64,000 bases of DNA from Apostichopus californicus (taxonomy: Eukaryota > Echinodermata > Holothuroidea > Aspidochirotida > Stichopodidae), in assembly GCA_020650975.1 (NCBI GenBank), contig JAIPMN010000546.1, forward strand, positions 1-64,000, given 5' to 3'. This document shows positions 48,259-63,200 of the stretch, piece by piece; the first letter of the stretch is position 1; the number at the start of each line of letters is the position of its first letter. Both the position numbers and the translations under genes were made by a program. Under the pieces are notes generated by a model, which was given only the letters and a program-made list of their open reading frames with translations, ran no database searches and was not told the origin of the DNA.

Positions 48259-51200
48259 CTGACGGGAGAAACGAGAAGGGGAAAAAGAAAAAAAAGGTCA
48301 AAGTTGATTGCCTTCATTTGACTTACAGACTAGAAAAAGCAACCGGGAATAGTTAAAACCTTTATATTAGAACAAACTGTTGATTTATCTGTAACATTTA
48401 CTTGAAAACTACCAAAGCCAGAAGAAGACAGCCCCCCTTTTGAACACCCCACAAAAATATTAAAACATCTTTTCATCACAACCTAATTATAGCCTAAATT
48501 AATTGGATAAATATGCAAAAGAATGCAAAATTTGTTGCCCATCACCTAGAAACTCCTACACAGGAGGCTGCTTCAAAGGTCAATCCCACCTCCCCCCTCC
48601 CACCTCCTACTCCTTTCAAAGATCTTAGACAAACTATTAAAGCATTTCTGTGGATAACAAACTTGCCCTGTAAATGACAAAAAAAAAATGTTCCTGAACA
48701 AAATAATTACCTTGCAATTCCTCATACTGCTGTTGGGCTCTCTCTTTAAACTCGGTGGCCATCTCCAGCAGGGTCCTGGACCTGTTACGAGCCATCTCCG
48801 TCTCGTGGGCCTTCATAAATATCTGGCCGGCTGTTTTGTTATATAAATCTGCAAGCTCGCCTGCCTCCTGTACATTAGCAAATTTAAAAAAAAAGGAAAA
48901 AGCATCGGTTAATAGATGAATGCATTGAAACACTTCACATGATACTGGTTTAATCACCCAGTTTCATAATGAAGATTTTATAAAGCTTAAAGATGTTCAA
49001 AGTTCCATTCCACCACCATGGTTCATATATCTAAAATTATTCAATGATATATTAGGATACGACAAAACAACTACGACACTACTGATTCTGGATTAAAAAA
49101 TCAGTCTTGAAGCATGAGTTGGGTGGGATATTGCTTTATTGCAAATGAGATCTTTCTTGATAGGGCCAAACTCTTTTATCTACAACCTCTGGCATGATTC
49201 TTAGCAATGAATGACAACTAGAACCCAATTCTAACATTAATTCCCAATTCTAACATTAATTCCCAATTCTAACATTAATTCGGTACAGTTTTACAGACAA
49301 GTGTTTCAGATGAAGATATTGCACTGAACCACAGAATGTTGTGTCAAATTGATCAACAACAACACATGCACAGGTAGAGGTACCTCGGTACCCTAGTCAA
49401 TTGCCTTTCTTCGGTACAAATGGTTAAGCCTAGTGGACCGTCCCATTTCTTCATTTTGGGAGTAAAACTTGAACGTGGAAAAGTTGAACATGGCTATGAA
49501 AGGCAACCGGCTACTTCCGGTTCTGCCTCGTGGTTACCTGTTGGACTGTATCGGCTGTGTCCGAGGCATCTTGAGCCGCTATGGTGGCCTCGTCTATCTT
49601 CGCCTCGTTGTCTATAAACCGACCCTGGACGTCCTGAAGCTGTCTCTTCATGGCATCGATCTTAGCTTGGAGGTCGTCGGCCTGAGCACCGGCAGCTTCT
49701 GCCTCTGATGTGATCTGAAACGATACAATGATGCAACATAAGTTAGAAGGAGAGAATAATCTCACAGATTTCCATGTGATCGTCGTCGACCTCTCTCTTT
49801 TTTTTTGAGGTCGCCTTCACTGCATCTTCCCTTCCACCACGATACCCCAATCTGCTGCCTACCTCCAGTTTCAATATTTTCCAAAAGAAATTTTTTCAGG
49901 AGGGTTAAATAAAAAACAGACGATAAGAAGGTCGTCTACGAAGAGGTTGTGTACAAACTGAAACCGAAGTCATTTCATTAATCTAGCAAGCATATTTTCC
50001 AAATATAATAAATTACAAAAACAAATGGTTTTGCTATACTGTATTGTAGCAAGACTTGATAACCACGCTTATGAACACAATCCAAGAAAAACAATTTAAA
50101 AAAAAAAAATTGTTTTTAAATTTAATTTTAAATTTTTTTAAAATATTTTTTTAAGGTAGCTAGAAAAGAGTACAAAGTGACTATGAAACTCCACTTGGTC
50201 CTAGCTTATGTCTGCATCTGTGTTCATTTCTTTTGAATTGCAAGGATATTTCTTCAGCCTTGATCTACACCACACACATACCATTCCTCCCATTTCGGTT
50301 CCTTCCGATTCTAATTTTTAACTCTACAGTACCCGGTGCAATCTTTGTCTGTTTTGAATACAGAGCCCTGTGATTGCCTCATCTCTGACATAATGAACTG
50401 TTTTCTGACGAGCATTCCCTTCCTACCTGTGTGATCTCGTTTTCTGCCCTGCCGATATCTTTGTTTGCTTGCTTGATTGCGGCGTCCGCCTCCCCTTGGG
50501 CTTCAGCAGCTTCTTCTAAGGCAGCCGCTACTCCCTCCGCAGAGCTCTTGACTTCTTCGGCAAAGTCCCTGTCGCAATGAAATCATTCAAATCATTCTTA
50601 GATCGTCACGGCTGACGATTGATGGATGTCTTCAAACCGGGGGAAATCACCCGCCAATATAGAGGTCTCGCTCTTCAGAGAAAAAGTCCCTTCTACCCTG
50701 ACCTGCTCACCCTCCCTTCCCCCCTTTCCCTACCCCTACTTTTGTCCCTATCATGCCATTTCAGTTATTTGGTAAAGCATTCTTCAACCAAGATTAAACT
50801 CTCCTGTTGAAGGCCAATGCATTAAATGTATTTGTCAATACAGAAGATTACCCAAAACGGCACGATTCAGCCTCAAAATGTATTCCAAGGTAAATGCCAT
50901 ATGTTACAAAATCAAATTATGCTAGACAGCACTTTTCCGGGAGTTTCGGCTTACTCCTCCCAATGTTTCTTCATCAAACCTCTACGTCCGCCTCCATCAT
51001 CATTTTCCCTTTTTAAGGTCACCAAAACCCTACCATTACTGAGACTTGAATGGTTCCTATAAATGGGATGATATGTTGTGCTTCCCTCTATCTAAATTCA
51101 GTAATAAACTTATCTCTATCGCTCAAAAATGGACACGCTGGCACGGTGGAACGGACCCTTGTTTGCTCTGATAGAAGGGAGGTTGGGGGGGGGGGCGACG

Positions 51201-54200
51201 GGTAGTCCTACCACTTATTGAGGGACGGGTAGTCCTACCACTTATTGAGGGATGGTTCACTTCTATGAATCATAAAAGCCAAAGTAACATTTTTAGCTCT
51301 TGATAGGGGAGGCGAATGGAAGGGGTTTTGGGGCAGAATCTGTGATTGGGGTGTGGTGTCTTTTTGCCACCCATTTTTTCTGCCAGTGAATGGAATATAA
51401 TCAAATACTAATTATAGGTCCATACCTCGCTTTGTCTGCCCTGGCCTTCAGTTCTTGGACGAGTCTGAGGTCGTCCCTGGTTTCGTTCAAGATGTCGTCG
51501 ATGTTCTTCAGTCCTGCCACCGTGTCTTCGATCTGCTCGGCCAATTCTAGGATAAAATGAGATTGAGTGATGACCAATTATCGTCGGCTTTTGTTTGGTA
51601 TCTGTCAAATTTCATAAACCGTACCAATTGTATCGCTTGGGGTCCATCAAGCCCTTGAAAAGCCCCCTCCTCTATACCCAATTGTAGAGGGACTGCTCAG
51701 ACTTAACATGCCACTGTCCCATCAAAATGTACTTCCAAGAGCACTGTGCATAACAAAGCACATACAACCTTTATTCTGAGCAAAACACAATAACAATAAA
51801 CAGGTCTATAAACACCCATACACCACATAAACATCAACAAATTGTATCTTGATTGTGCTGTGGTATCAAGCAATATACAAATGTTGGATTTTGGGATATG
51901 GCCCATCCTTATACAATTCCCTTTCAGAATTTTTTCTAAATGACCACCTAAAAATGTAATAAAGCATTTCAATGATGAATTAGTCACCTGGCAACACAAA
52001 AATTTTTTTACATAGGAATATCAGAACAAGCTTATACATAAATCTTTATTTGTACACATTCTACACATTTTGAGCCCGACATCCCTCTCCCTCTGTTTTC
52101 AACCGAGGGGGATGAAGAAATTACGGGATGGCAAAATGAAATCGGTTCGTTGAATGGCAAATGAACGTTGTCGGAACCCTTGTTCTCTGATCAAATACCT
52201 TTGATTTCTGCCGGGGTTCTTGACATTTGCGTGGCCAGGGCAGCTTCTGCTAATTCTCTGATGCTGTCTGGATGAGCACGAGTTGTCAGGAGAAAGTCCA
52301 TGATATCTTCAATGAGGTCTGTCAGGTTGGTCTTGGCGCCCTCTGCGTCCATCTTGGCCTGTAAAGCGGCATCGTAAGCCTCTTGAGCAAAGGCCAGTGC
52401 TTCTTCGGTGTTAACCTGGAGATCCTTTACCTACGAAATCCCAAGCGAAAACAATAACAGAAAATAATGATAACACTTTCGACATTCCCTTAATATTTCT
52501 ATTTCTATCGTTATGAAGCCATTCTCATTTGATCTCCCATTGGAGTGCTTGCGCTGTTCGAAATATATCATGAATGCCAACGCTGGTCTGTGATACTAGG
52601 CATTCCTCACATTTCAAATCTAGTCCTATCGATCAAACTTCATCGGATTTTGTCACCTCTAATGATTTGAGTTTGGTCTTCATGTCAAATTGACAGGCCT
52701 TAAGAAGAAGTGGGTTAATGCATAAGCCACACCATCAATTTGGGGAACCAAGAAACTATGGAGGCCAGAGAAAATATGGAATAAAAAAAATAGCATAATA
52801 TTCTCATTTTTTATGACATACGTAAGGAAACATGCAAAGTTCCAAAAAATGGGGGGGGGGGGCACCCTAAAGTGACCACTTCTTTTGATTTTCTGTCTCC
52901 AAAGCTGTACATATTATATGATTTCGTCTGACCATGTTACAGTTCTTTTAAGCAACTCCTAAGACTGACGTTATTGAAACATTTCTTTAAAGATTACAAC
53001 AACTCATAAAACTGGCAATAAACCACAGGATACTCACATCTGTAAGGGTATTTTCGGACTCGTTCAATTTCCTCTCAAATTCCTTTTCGGCTTCCTCTGC
53101 CCTCTTGAGAGCATCTTGAGAGGTGGTTTGTGATCCAGTACATCCCAGACCGCCACAGTAACCGCATCCTGCTCCACCACAAGCACCGCACTCATCGCCA
53201 GGTGCACCACAGATCTGTAATCAAAAACAGTTTAGTGAGATCTGCCCAAGCTTACCCACCCTTCTCGAGATATCGTGTTTACAAGGTTTTTCACAATTTG
53301 ACCCTTGGTGACCCCAAACTTCACAAAAACAATAGGCTTCTTGTACTCAATGTGGTACTTCTACACTTTCCATCCCACATTTCCGCACACACATGCACAT
53401 TCACACATATGTGCCATAATGAATGCAAAGGTTACTATTATCATCGAAACCAAAACCAGTTTAGTGTAATCATAGCATCCTTCGTTTCTTCTGACCATAA
53501 AATAACAGAGTAAAACTAAAATGAGAGTTCCATAAACTTGCAGTAGTGCTGCAAACTGACCAATATGAAATGGTATTTTTCTAAGCGATACCATAAGCCA
53601 ACAATTTTCTCCCCTGGTGATGTGAAGTTTCTCTATCCACCATGACAGCCACTTAATACCCCCCCTCCAATGACACAACAGCACTCTTGCAATAACGCAG
53701 ATTCATCGGTAATTGTTTTTGAGAGCAAAACTGCACAATTTCAACCTCTCTGATACCAATTTCAACCTCAACGATACCATTATAATGGAAAATGTATCTA
53801 GGACCAACTCATATAGGTGGATACTTAGGCATATCTCTCCAGGGACAACATTTACAATATGTGACGAATGATGACTGTTACTAGCCTTAAAAGACCAAGA
53901 GCCTTATTTTCAATTCAGCAACAATTAGACGGAATAGATATGCCCATCCAAATATGATCCGTTATGGCTGCATCTCCATTCAAATTAGTTTATTCCCATT
54001 ATTCTATCTGATAATTACTAAGGCTATCTAAACTCTTTGTCCCTAGACCCTCACTCTCTTATCCCTCACTCCCTAATCCCTCTGTCTCTCCCAAATCCAC
54101 TTCTCCCCCCTCTCTCAAATTCACTCACCCCAATCACCTCTCTAATTTCTGGTGAAACCTACAGACACAAAGGTAAAAAGCCTGTTAAGTTCTCCCCTCT

Positions 54201-57200
54201 ACTATATGACGCTGATTATCATTAATTTGGTCTTACTTCTTCGTTCAGCTCGGCCAGCCGGCCTTCCAGTCCGGTCAGCTGATTCTCGATGTCGTCTATT
54301 CTGCCGTTGTATACGTCTTTTTGGTCGTCCAGGTCCGACTGCCGCTGAGCTAAGATGGCCTCCACCTCGGCTCGGACCCCGGATGACTCCTCCACGAGGG
54401 CGCTGGCGTCGTCGACTCGGCCTTGGATTGCACGAGATTCATTCTGGCTCTTCAGGATGTTGTTGAAAGCACCTGATTGGCGAAAAAAGAAAGATGCAAA
54501 AAAGAAAACAGTTATGAGAGGTAGTTGCTATCGTAAACACAATTAACTCATTATACAAATATGACTTGCAATACAAAATATACATATTTACACAAGAAAC
54601 AAAATTAAAAAGTTATGTCCAAGTCATACAAGTTTTCCCCCTCCTTCCAAGACATAATGCTACTGGACTCTGGACTCATTTTTGCGTTGGAAAAGCAATT
54701 TCTTTTGTCCAGTAACCCTATGATGTCACTTTAAGGATTAAACTGCTTTTTATTTCCTTTGAAATTGAATTGTGTTTTTTTTTTTTACCACCTACAATGC
54801 AAATACAATATGTCTTTTCTAATCTTGACCAAAGTTTCAACTAACATTGTTTACAATGTTTAACATTTTCACACTATTGCCTCTGCTCATCCTTTGACCT
54901 CCATTGAAAGCAACCAGTTCAGCCAATTTTTACTCTTTTCTTTTGCAATACTGTCATAATAATAATAATATTTGTTTTTTATATATCGCTTTTACCAGCA
55001 ATAGGTCTCAAAGCGCTTTACAGACGTTATATTATCCCTGGTCAATAATAACCTGTCCCAGAGACAATCCCTCCAGTCGGCAGCAGTTATATACTGTGCC
55101 TAATGACAAGTTACCTCACAGGTACCCATTTAACCCCTGGGTGGAGAGAGGTAAGTGAGATAAAGCATCTTGCCCAAGGACACAACGTAATGAACTAGGC
55201 AGGAATCGAACCAGCAATCCTTGGATCACGAGTCCGACGCCTTAGCCAATTGGCCACCACGCTCTCATATATGTTGTAGCATTACCATCAATATTTGTGC
55301 TTTCTACTTCTACGATGGTTGCCTTCAGTCTCTCTGCCTCATCCTCCAGGTCCATGCAGTCCTCCTCGATGGCGTCTAACTCACGATTGGCCCTCGCATC
55401 TCCGTCATCCAGGTCCACCAGATTTCGGTTGAGTTCCTTAATTTTCTTGCCGAATCGCTTCAAGGTCACCCTGGGAAGATTAGGACATGGCAGGGTTGCG
55501 ATCATAACATCGTGCAAGGTTTAAACAAATAATTATATCTATGTAGAGAAATTCTCCTGACCTCAAGCCGAAAACATTAAAAAAAAAAGAAAGGTAAAAC
55601 TTTATTCACTTTCACTGCAGAGGAATCAGGCTAGAATTTTGACTTCAGTATAACCTCTGACCTCAGACCTTACCAGAGGTTAAACTTAAATAAGGTAAAT
55701 AATGGTGGGGTCTAGTAGACGGTTCACTGAATTTACATAATTTTGATGACACAATGCAACCAGCTCTGTCCAGTGTCCATGAGAGAGCTCATTAAGTCCT
55801 CTAGTGTAGGGAGGGTCAGACGTCCATCCAGATGCACCAAGATCAGAAACCTTAAGAGCATGAACTGCCCGAATGATTCCCAGACCACGCTCGCGAAAGA
55901 AATAAAACTAAATTGATGCAGTGGTTATTAAGAGCAATAATGGGTTTTTTTAAATTTTTTTAATTTATTTATTTTATTTAAAAAAAAGAAAAGAAAAAAA
56001 AAAAGAGCAATAATGTTATAAACAATTTTTATAAACCGAAGGCAACCATCCCCCCCCCCCCGGGCGAACCTATCGGTTCCTGGGAGGGAGAGGATGGTGC
56101 CCTCCGAGCCAGACTTTTTCCGTAGAGGCAGGACTTACTTCATGTCCTTGAGGCTCTGCTGGAATGTTTCCAGTTCATCTTCATTTACACTAGGATCCGT
56201 CAGGTTATCCTGAACAGCCTTCAACTTGGCCTCGAGGGCATCTAGTTCGTCTTCGTAAGCTCTGGCGATACCGGACGGTTTGATTCCCGTAGACTGACCC
56301 AACAGCGCATCGGTTTCATCTGCGGCAGAAAGAGAAAGCAAAGAGAAAAAAAGTTGTTTTTATCTGTGCATTGCGTCATTACTGCAGTATCAATTCATAT
56401 CAACCAGAAGGATTAAAAAAACATGGTTGTTCTGTGATATAACCATGTTTCAACATTCAGCATAGGGCTTTGTCATTAGCAAAACTTTTATAATATTAAT
56501 CACTTGGCTTAATAATCATAAGACTTCCACAATTTCTCCTATTACGACTATCAAGGGTATGGTGAAAACGACGAAGATGATGAAAGTAGCCAGGTTAACA
56601 ACTTGTAAAAGAATCTGGCTTTGTAGTACATGGCTTGACATGGCCATGAGAAATGGCATTTAACAAACTGATGTAGAAAATTTGCTCATAAGTTTAATGA
56701 CAGAGTGATTATTCACATGGGAACTGTTCCCTTCGGACTCCTCGATCAACTATGGGGGGGGGGTTGCCTTTGAGACGGCATGACAAATAATTTAAAAACA
56801 CATGAATATGACATGATTTACTTGTGCTGAGTAGTAAAGGCTTTCTCTTATGTAATGTCTTTAATATGGGCATTATGAGCTGGAGGGTACTGGAGACATA
56901 ACTTTATTAAAAAAATATGAAAAGTGTCCCTTTTCATCAGTGAGAAATACCATCTTTGTTGATAGAAAGTACCCTTTTCCCGTTTTTGTAATAAAAACGA
57001 CAACGACAACAATAACAATAATAAAAGTACTGTATTGATGTGTTGTAACTAAAAAGTACTCTATTTGTTGACAACATTCAAATACTGGAACTTGTGGTAC
57101 ATGATGATTCATTGTGTCAGGAAGTTTCAAGGCAGCTTTGTGGTTTGCCCCTCAAATCAACACCACGTCCTGTTTTTCCTTGAGGTTTCTACCACCAAGC

Positions 57201-60200
57201 CCCCGCCCCCCCCCACCACCCACACATTCAAACCCCTTCTGCTGTCCCTGGACAAGTAGGGAGCAGGTGAGAGAAGAGACAGGGTCAGGGTGAGAGTAGA
57301 GACGGGTAAACATCACAGTAATCTTTCTTCAACTTACTTTTCAGCTCAGCAATGATTCTATCCCAGTTATGGAAACATTCTCCACAGCTCTCGCAGACAG
57401 GTACGTCTCCTTGGTAACCTCTGTCACACTGGTCACACCTATGGCCTGTGACACCCTCCTTACAGACACAGCTACCGTCCTGGTTGCACTGCAGAGTTAG
57501 AGAACCATCGGGATCACAATCACAAGCTGCAGTGACAAAAAATATGGAGAGAGAGATAAGAACAGTAACCAATTAACTTGACTTACATGACGTAATCACA
57601 GATCAACTCAACTTACATGATGTAATCACCAACAACTCAACTTACATACTGTAATCACCAACAATGCAACTTACATGATGTAATCACCAACAACTCAACT
57701 TACATGACGTAATCACAAATCAACTCGACTTACATGACGTAATCACAAATCAACTCGACTTACATGATGTAATCACCAAAAACTCAACTAACATAATGTA
57801 ATCACCAATATATCCAACTTACATGCTATAATCACCAAAAACTCCAATTTACATGATGTATACACCAACCAACTCAACTTACATAGTGTAATCACCAACT
57901 AACTCAACTTACATGATGTAATCACCAGCCAACTCAACTTACATGATGTAACCCCCAACCAACTCAACTTACATACTGTAATCACCAACAACTCAACTTA
58001 CATGATGTAATCACCAACCAACTAACTTCTATACTGTAATCACCAACAACTTAACTTACATGATGTAATCACCAACTAACTCAACTTACATGATGTAATC
58101 ACCAACCAACTCAACTTACATACTGTAATCACCAACAACTCAACCTCAATGCTATAATCGCCAACCAACCAATGTGTTGTAAAATTTGAAACTTTAGTAA
58201 GTGGACCATCTACTAAATGGCATACAACCCTCTCCCAGAATGAAAGAAACTTACCTTGGCAACCAGTGCTTCTAGGGTCCCCATAAAAGAGGTCTTCACA
58301 GCCACAGCAAGTGCGGCCGCCAAAGCCAGCTCTGCACCGACATTGTCCGGTAAACTGGAAGAAAAAACAAACAAAATGACATTATAATAGCTAAGCTAAT
58401 GCTGGCTGCAAGAACGAATATTTTCTCGAAATGTCCTCTCATCTAAAGTCTTGCAGGACGATCCTGACAAATGTCAGCTTTCACCATGTTTCTCCTATCA
58501 CATTATCAACCAGTGAAGTACTTTCTGGACCCAGTTTTATATTTGTTATTCCTTCATAGAGCAATATGGTCCACCCATCAGTTTCAGATATACATGAGGA
58601 CAATGGAACCTAATATCGTAGCTTTTAGACGTTTCAAACTTCAAAGGCTGGGTTACAATATCTTTAAAAAGAATTGTGAAAAATAAGATACAAGTTATAA
58701 ATTGGATCAATCTTATATAGCACAGTTACAACACACCAAACGGACAACTTTCAAACGATAAAGTATAAATAACACTGTAAGATGCTAAAATGCCATTTTC
58801 AATTCACACTCACTGAATCACACTGCGACGCTACAGAACCGTAGCTGCAGCAATCGCAGGCCTCGCAACCCGTGCCGCTGGCTATCCTCCAGTGGTCGGG
58901 AGCGCACTGACTGCACGTACGGCCAATCACATTCGGAAGGCACGGACACTCGCCAGAATCCTTATCACAGATGCCACAGTTGTTGTCGGCATCGCAGACG
59001 TCTCTGTTGGTGCCCAGGATGAAGCAGCTGCAGGCTGTGCGAGAGGAGACGGGGAAGTGAACGGAGAAAGAAATGTTGCATTTCTGATGAATACCTGCTA
59101 CCACCATGGACAACCAGCAAACACACACTGTCACAGGTACAAAGACATCCCACTCACTTTCCAAGAGATTTCATTTCGATTAGAATTTCTGGAAACAGAC
59201 GCCCTTCTATGGGTTTGGGCTATGTTGTTAACACACACACACATGAAATCCAACCTTTGAGCCAAATCTCAACTAACATCATTTTGGAGTTATTCAAGGG
59301 TATGTACATAGAAGGACTGTTGCAGTGCAATATTAACTTTCCACAGTGAAGGGGGGGCCTCATATCACCCCCTAGGAGCATTTAGTTTTTACACCAAAAA
59401 GGTCTTTATGGTATAAGTAAATTTTCTCCCTGAATTATCTATGGGTTTGGTTAAAACCAGACAGATAGACTATTGTTTTGTCTCTATGGAATACGACGTG
59501 TAGTGAGAGGAAGGGGGGGGGGGTACACAGGGGAAGAGATTTTACCTGTGTCGATTAAACAATCGAGTGCAACTCTTGAACTTTGCAATCACATTGATTA
59601 AAACACCCTGAAACAGAAATACCAACTCAAGAGAAAAGGGTCAAGCATCAAACTTTCTTGATCCCTCCAGATTAATGAAAAGATACAACTATGATGCAAC
59701 TTGAGAGTAGAAAAGCCTCCTTCCTACAGGGAATGTTGGAAAATACCATATTAGTGAAGTTAATTCTTTTCTTTTTGATGCTGGATTTGACATGTGAAAT
59801 CAAGATAATATCAGAGGTCAACATGCAAGGGAGACCTTTTTTAAGTTTAGACTTTTTTTAAACTCGAGAGAGTGACAATTGTAAGACTGCCTTTAACACA
59901 AACAAGACATCCTACCTGTGCAGGTCCTCAGGAGAGCGTCACCGTAGAAGTTGGGCGCACACTCCTCACAGCTGTCTCCGGCAGTATCGTACAGACACTG
60001 CAGGCACTGTCCGGTACCGGAATCGCAGTTACCCGGAGCTCTGGGGTTGGTGTTGCCGTTACAGTTACAGACTTGGCATTGGCCGCCCCGGTCCTCCGGG
60101 TTGCCGTAGTAGTTGTTGTCACAGACGTTACAGCTGATACCTGAGAGGGGAAGAGAAGAACACTCCGAAACTCTTCCCTGTCTTTATCTAAACGACGAAC

Positions 60201-63200
60201 TGCAAACTACTTCTAGTGGAAGTTCATTTCAAGCAAAAAAGCACCGGTAGTAATAAATAATAGTGGTTTGTGTACTCTACCTTGCATTATAACAATAGCC
60301 ACAAAAAACAAAACAAAAAAAAACCAAAAAAAATTATATATATATATATTTTTAAATTCAGGACTTTTGAAGCATACACAGGGAGAAAGTCTTTGCTATC
60401 AAGGATATGCTGATAGTGCGCCACCACATAAGGATACCTTGAGATCGAGGACCAAACGTTACCCAACAACAACAACAGCTAATTTTGAACATACATCTCA
60501 TATCTGATGAGAGTAAGCATGTGACCAGATTCCTGGGAACACAATATTCTGTAAACTTGCTAGGGAAGCATCTAAGAGACGGTGACTACATACCGGTGTA
60601 ACCATTGTAACAATCACAGGAGACGGTCAGTGTGAAGTCGTCAAGCGAGCAAGTGTCTGCAAACTGGTTTCCATTGGCGACACCACCTGGACAAAGACAT
60701 GGCTCACATGGAACACCATCTTCTATGGTTGGTCGTCCATAATAACCATCTAGACAACTGACAAAACAGACATATCGACAGTTAATTGGGGTTTTTGGCA
60801 AAGAAAAATTCTCATCTTTTGCTTTAAACTACTGTAAACTGGCCAAAGTAACCAGGTCTGATGGTATATGATGAATCTGACATTACCAACTTCCTCAATG
60901 CTTCACCATGATCTCATAATGGAGGAAAGACATTTCAAAGACATCTCGTGTCGGATTAACCAACACCGATTTCAACTGACGTCATTTTACTCTCATATAA
61001 ATAAATTTAATTCACACTGATATTGTACAGTGATATTTGGAAGTTTATATTCTACACCGACGTTTATTCAACGCATAATCTCGTCTCGCGCTGAAATTGA
61101 TAACGTAAACCACATTTCTCAATACCACTAACATAAAAAACCTTAATCATGATCTCCATGACACTTGTCCATCAACAGTACCAATGTTTCACATTTCACA
61201 ATACAACACTAGGGATACAATCATACTTCACAAAAATGGCACAGATTTACTTAACAGTTTGCAATAAACACGTATACACAACACCCCATGATGTGTGTTC
61301 ACAATTTCACGCCATTCACACTTCGAGAGCATACTCTCACCTTTCGCAGTTGTCGCCGTCGGTGAAGTCCCGACAGGTGATGCAGTTACCGGTGGTCTGC
61401 TCGCAGGTATCGGCGTGGCCGTTGCAGATGCACTTCCTACAGTTGGGGAAGTTGAAGAAGCCCGGCTGGCACTGGTTACACTGCCTACCGTAGGTATTCT
61501 GACGGCAGGGACACTGACCGTTGGATGGGTTACAGAATTCGTCGTACGAGCCTTGAAGATCGCATTCACAAGCTGCAAACCCAATCAAAAGTTTTCCCAC
61601 GTGGTCGATCAGTATTTGTGCGGTCATTTCAAATGAAATATCCCCCCCCCCTGTTACTTTTATGATCCAAAATAATGAAAATGTTAGTATGAATATATAT
61701 ATATAAAAAAAAACTAATATGCTGAACTATATTGTTTATGTTCAACATCAAGAAATGGTTAAATATTCTAGATGGACAAAACCAGGGGTACCCAAAAGGC
61801 GGCAAGTGGTCTAAATTTCTGCCCAAGTAAGATTCCAAACTGACCGGTGAAAAACAAAAGTCACCCAATGTTCTTGCACTGATCAGGTTTTCTGGCCGTT
61901 ACTGTCCGACCCTGCACATTGTTCAATCTAGGTATAGCGAGGTTGTTTCTCTCTGGGCATTTCTTTCCATCCAATACTTCTCTCTCTAGCCTTGTCTAAG
62001 ATAATTAATTGAGAACCCCTGGACTAGAGCGATTCCATTCTTGGTATTTGGTTATTAATCTAGTTCTTCTTAGAGCACTGTTAGTGTTAGGTGGCACAAT
62101 ACTCAAAATAAGATCGAAACTGAGCAAACCAAGACATTCTTCTGGATTTTATTTATTTTTTACCGCACTAAATGAAGGTCTTCGAACAAGTAATCTAAAA
62201 TCCATTCCGGTTCTCAACATTTCGTCTTCACTCTTTTCGTATTACTATCCATTCACATGTAAAACTTAAATAACCTGTAGAATTGCGATAATTACTCACT
62301 TTTATTTCAATGGATGAGAGCAAAGAAATTTTATGGCTAGAACGGACATAATTTCCCAGTTTTCCATCGTGCGTTTACTCGTATGATTAAAACTTTTAAT
62401 TCAACCCCGACCGAGTAAGAATAGAAGGAGACTACTCACGGACGCAACCGTTGGGTCCAAAGCCGTAGGTGCCTGGAGCGCATCTGTCGCACTTCCGGCC
62501 AATCACGTTTGGCTTACACTGGCACTGCCCACCAAACTCCTCACAAATGGTACTGAACGATCCTGTAGGGTCGCACTCACAATCTGAAGAGAGATTTAGA
62601 CGAGGGAATTGATACCATAACCTCTTTCATGATTTCAAACTATGATTTAGAGATTTCCAATAGGTGGAGAGCTTGGGGTGGTGTGGGTGGGGGGGGGGGG
62701 ATGGGAGAGAATGAATAGATGGATAAATACTTCAAGCAAGCTCCAAAAGTTTTGTACAAATGTCTTGTGTACTTTGCATATAACCGTACAAGTTTTTGCT
62801 TTTTATCGTACCTTCTGAAAATTATTAAGATTCTATGTACAATTCAATGTTATACCTCTTTGCACATCTACCTATGCTGTACCAAATAAACTAATTCTTG
62901 CATTGGTGAGACTCTACAATGGTTCTCCCAAAGAAAACAGGCTCTGGTTAACTGATATTATTCTAAAGCTATGTCTGATGTTTCCTCTTTGATCGTAGGT
63001 AACAGCAACTGGCAAGATATACAACACTTTAAAGTATGCTCTATTGGCCCTAAATATGCTAGATATTCAAATATGGTCACCTTTGGTCAAAATTATTGAA
63101 ATGTTTTTTATTACAACCTTCAAGGAAATTTTCCTCACTGGGACATTCAGTCATATTGTGTGTTCTTTAGAAATGTCTGAGAACAATTTTGGAGCATAAA

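Noticed and set aside
54152-54466. Plus-strand arginine-rich frame opposite a laminin exon
   Set aside because: Antisense shadow of exon 54472-54237, whose minus-strand reading continues the laminin coiled coil in phase with its neighbours.
57573-58160. CRISPR-like array of 30-bp repeats
   Set aside because: Repeats are head to tail without unique spacers and lie in a eukaryotic intron. The same holds for the 23-bp and 33-bp arrays.
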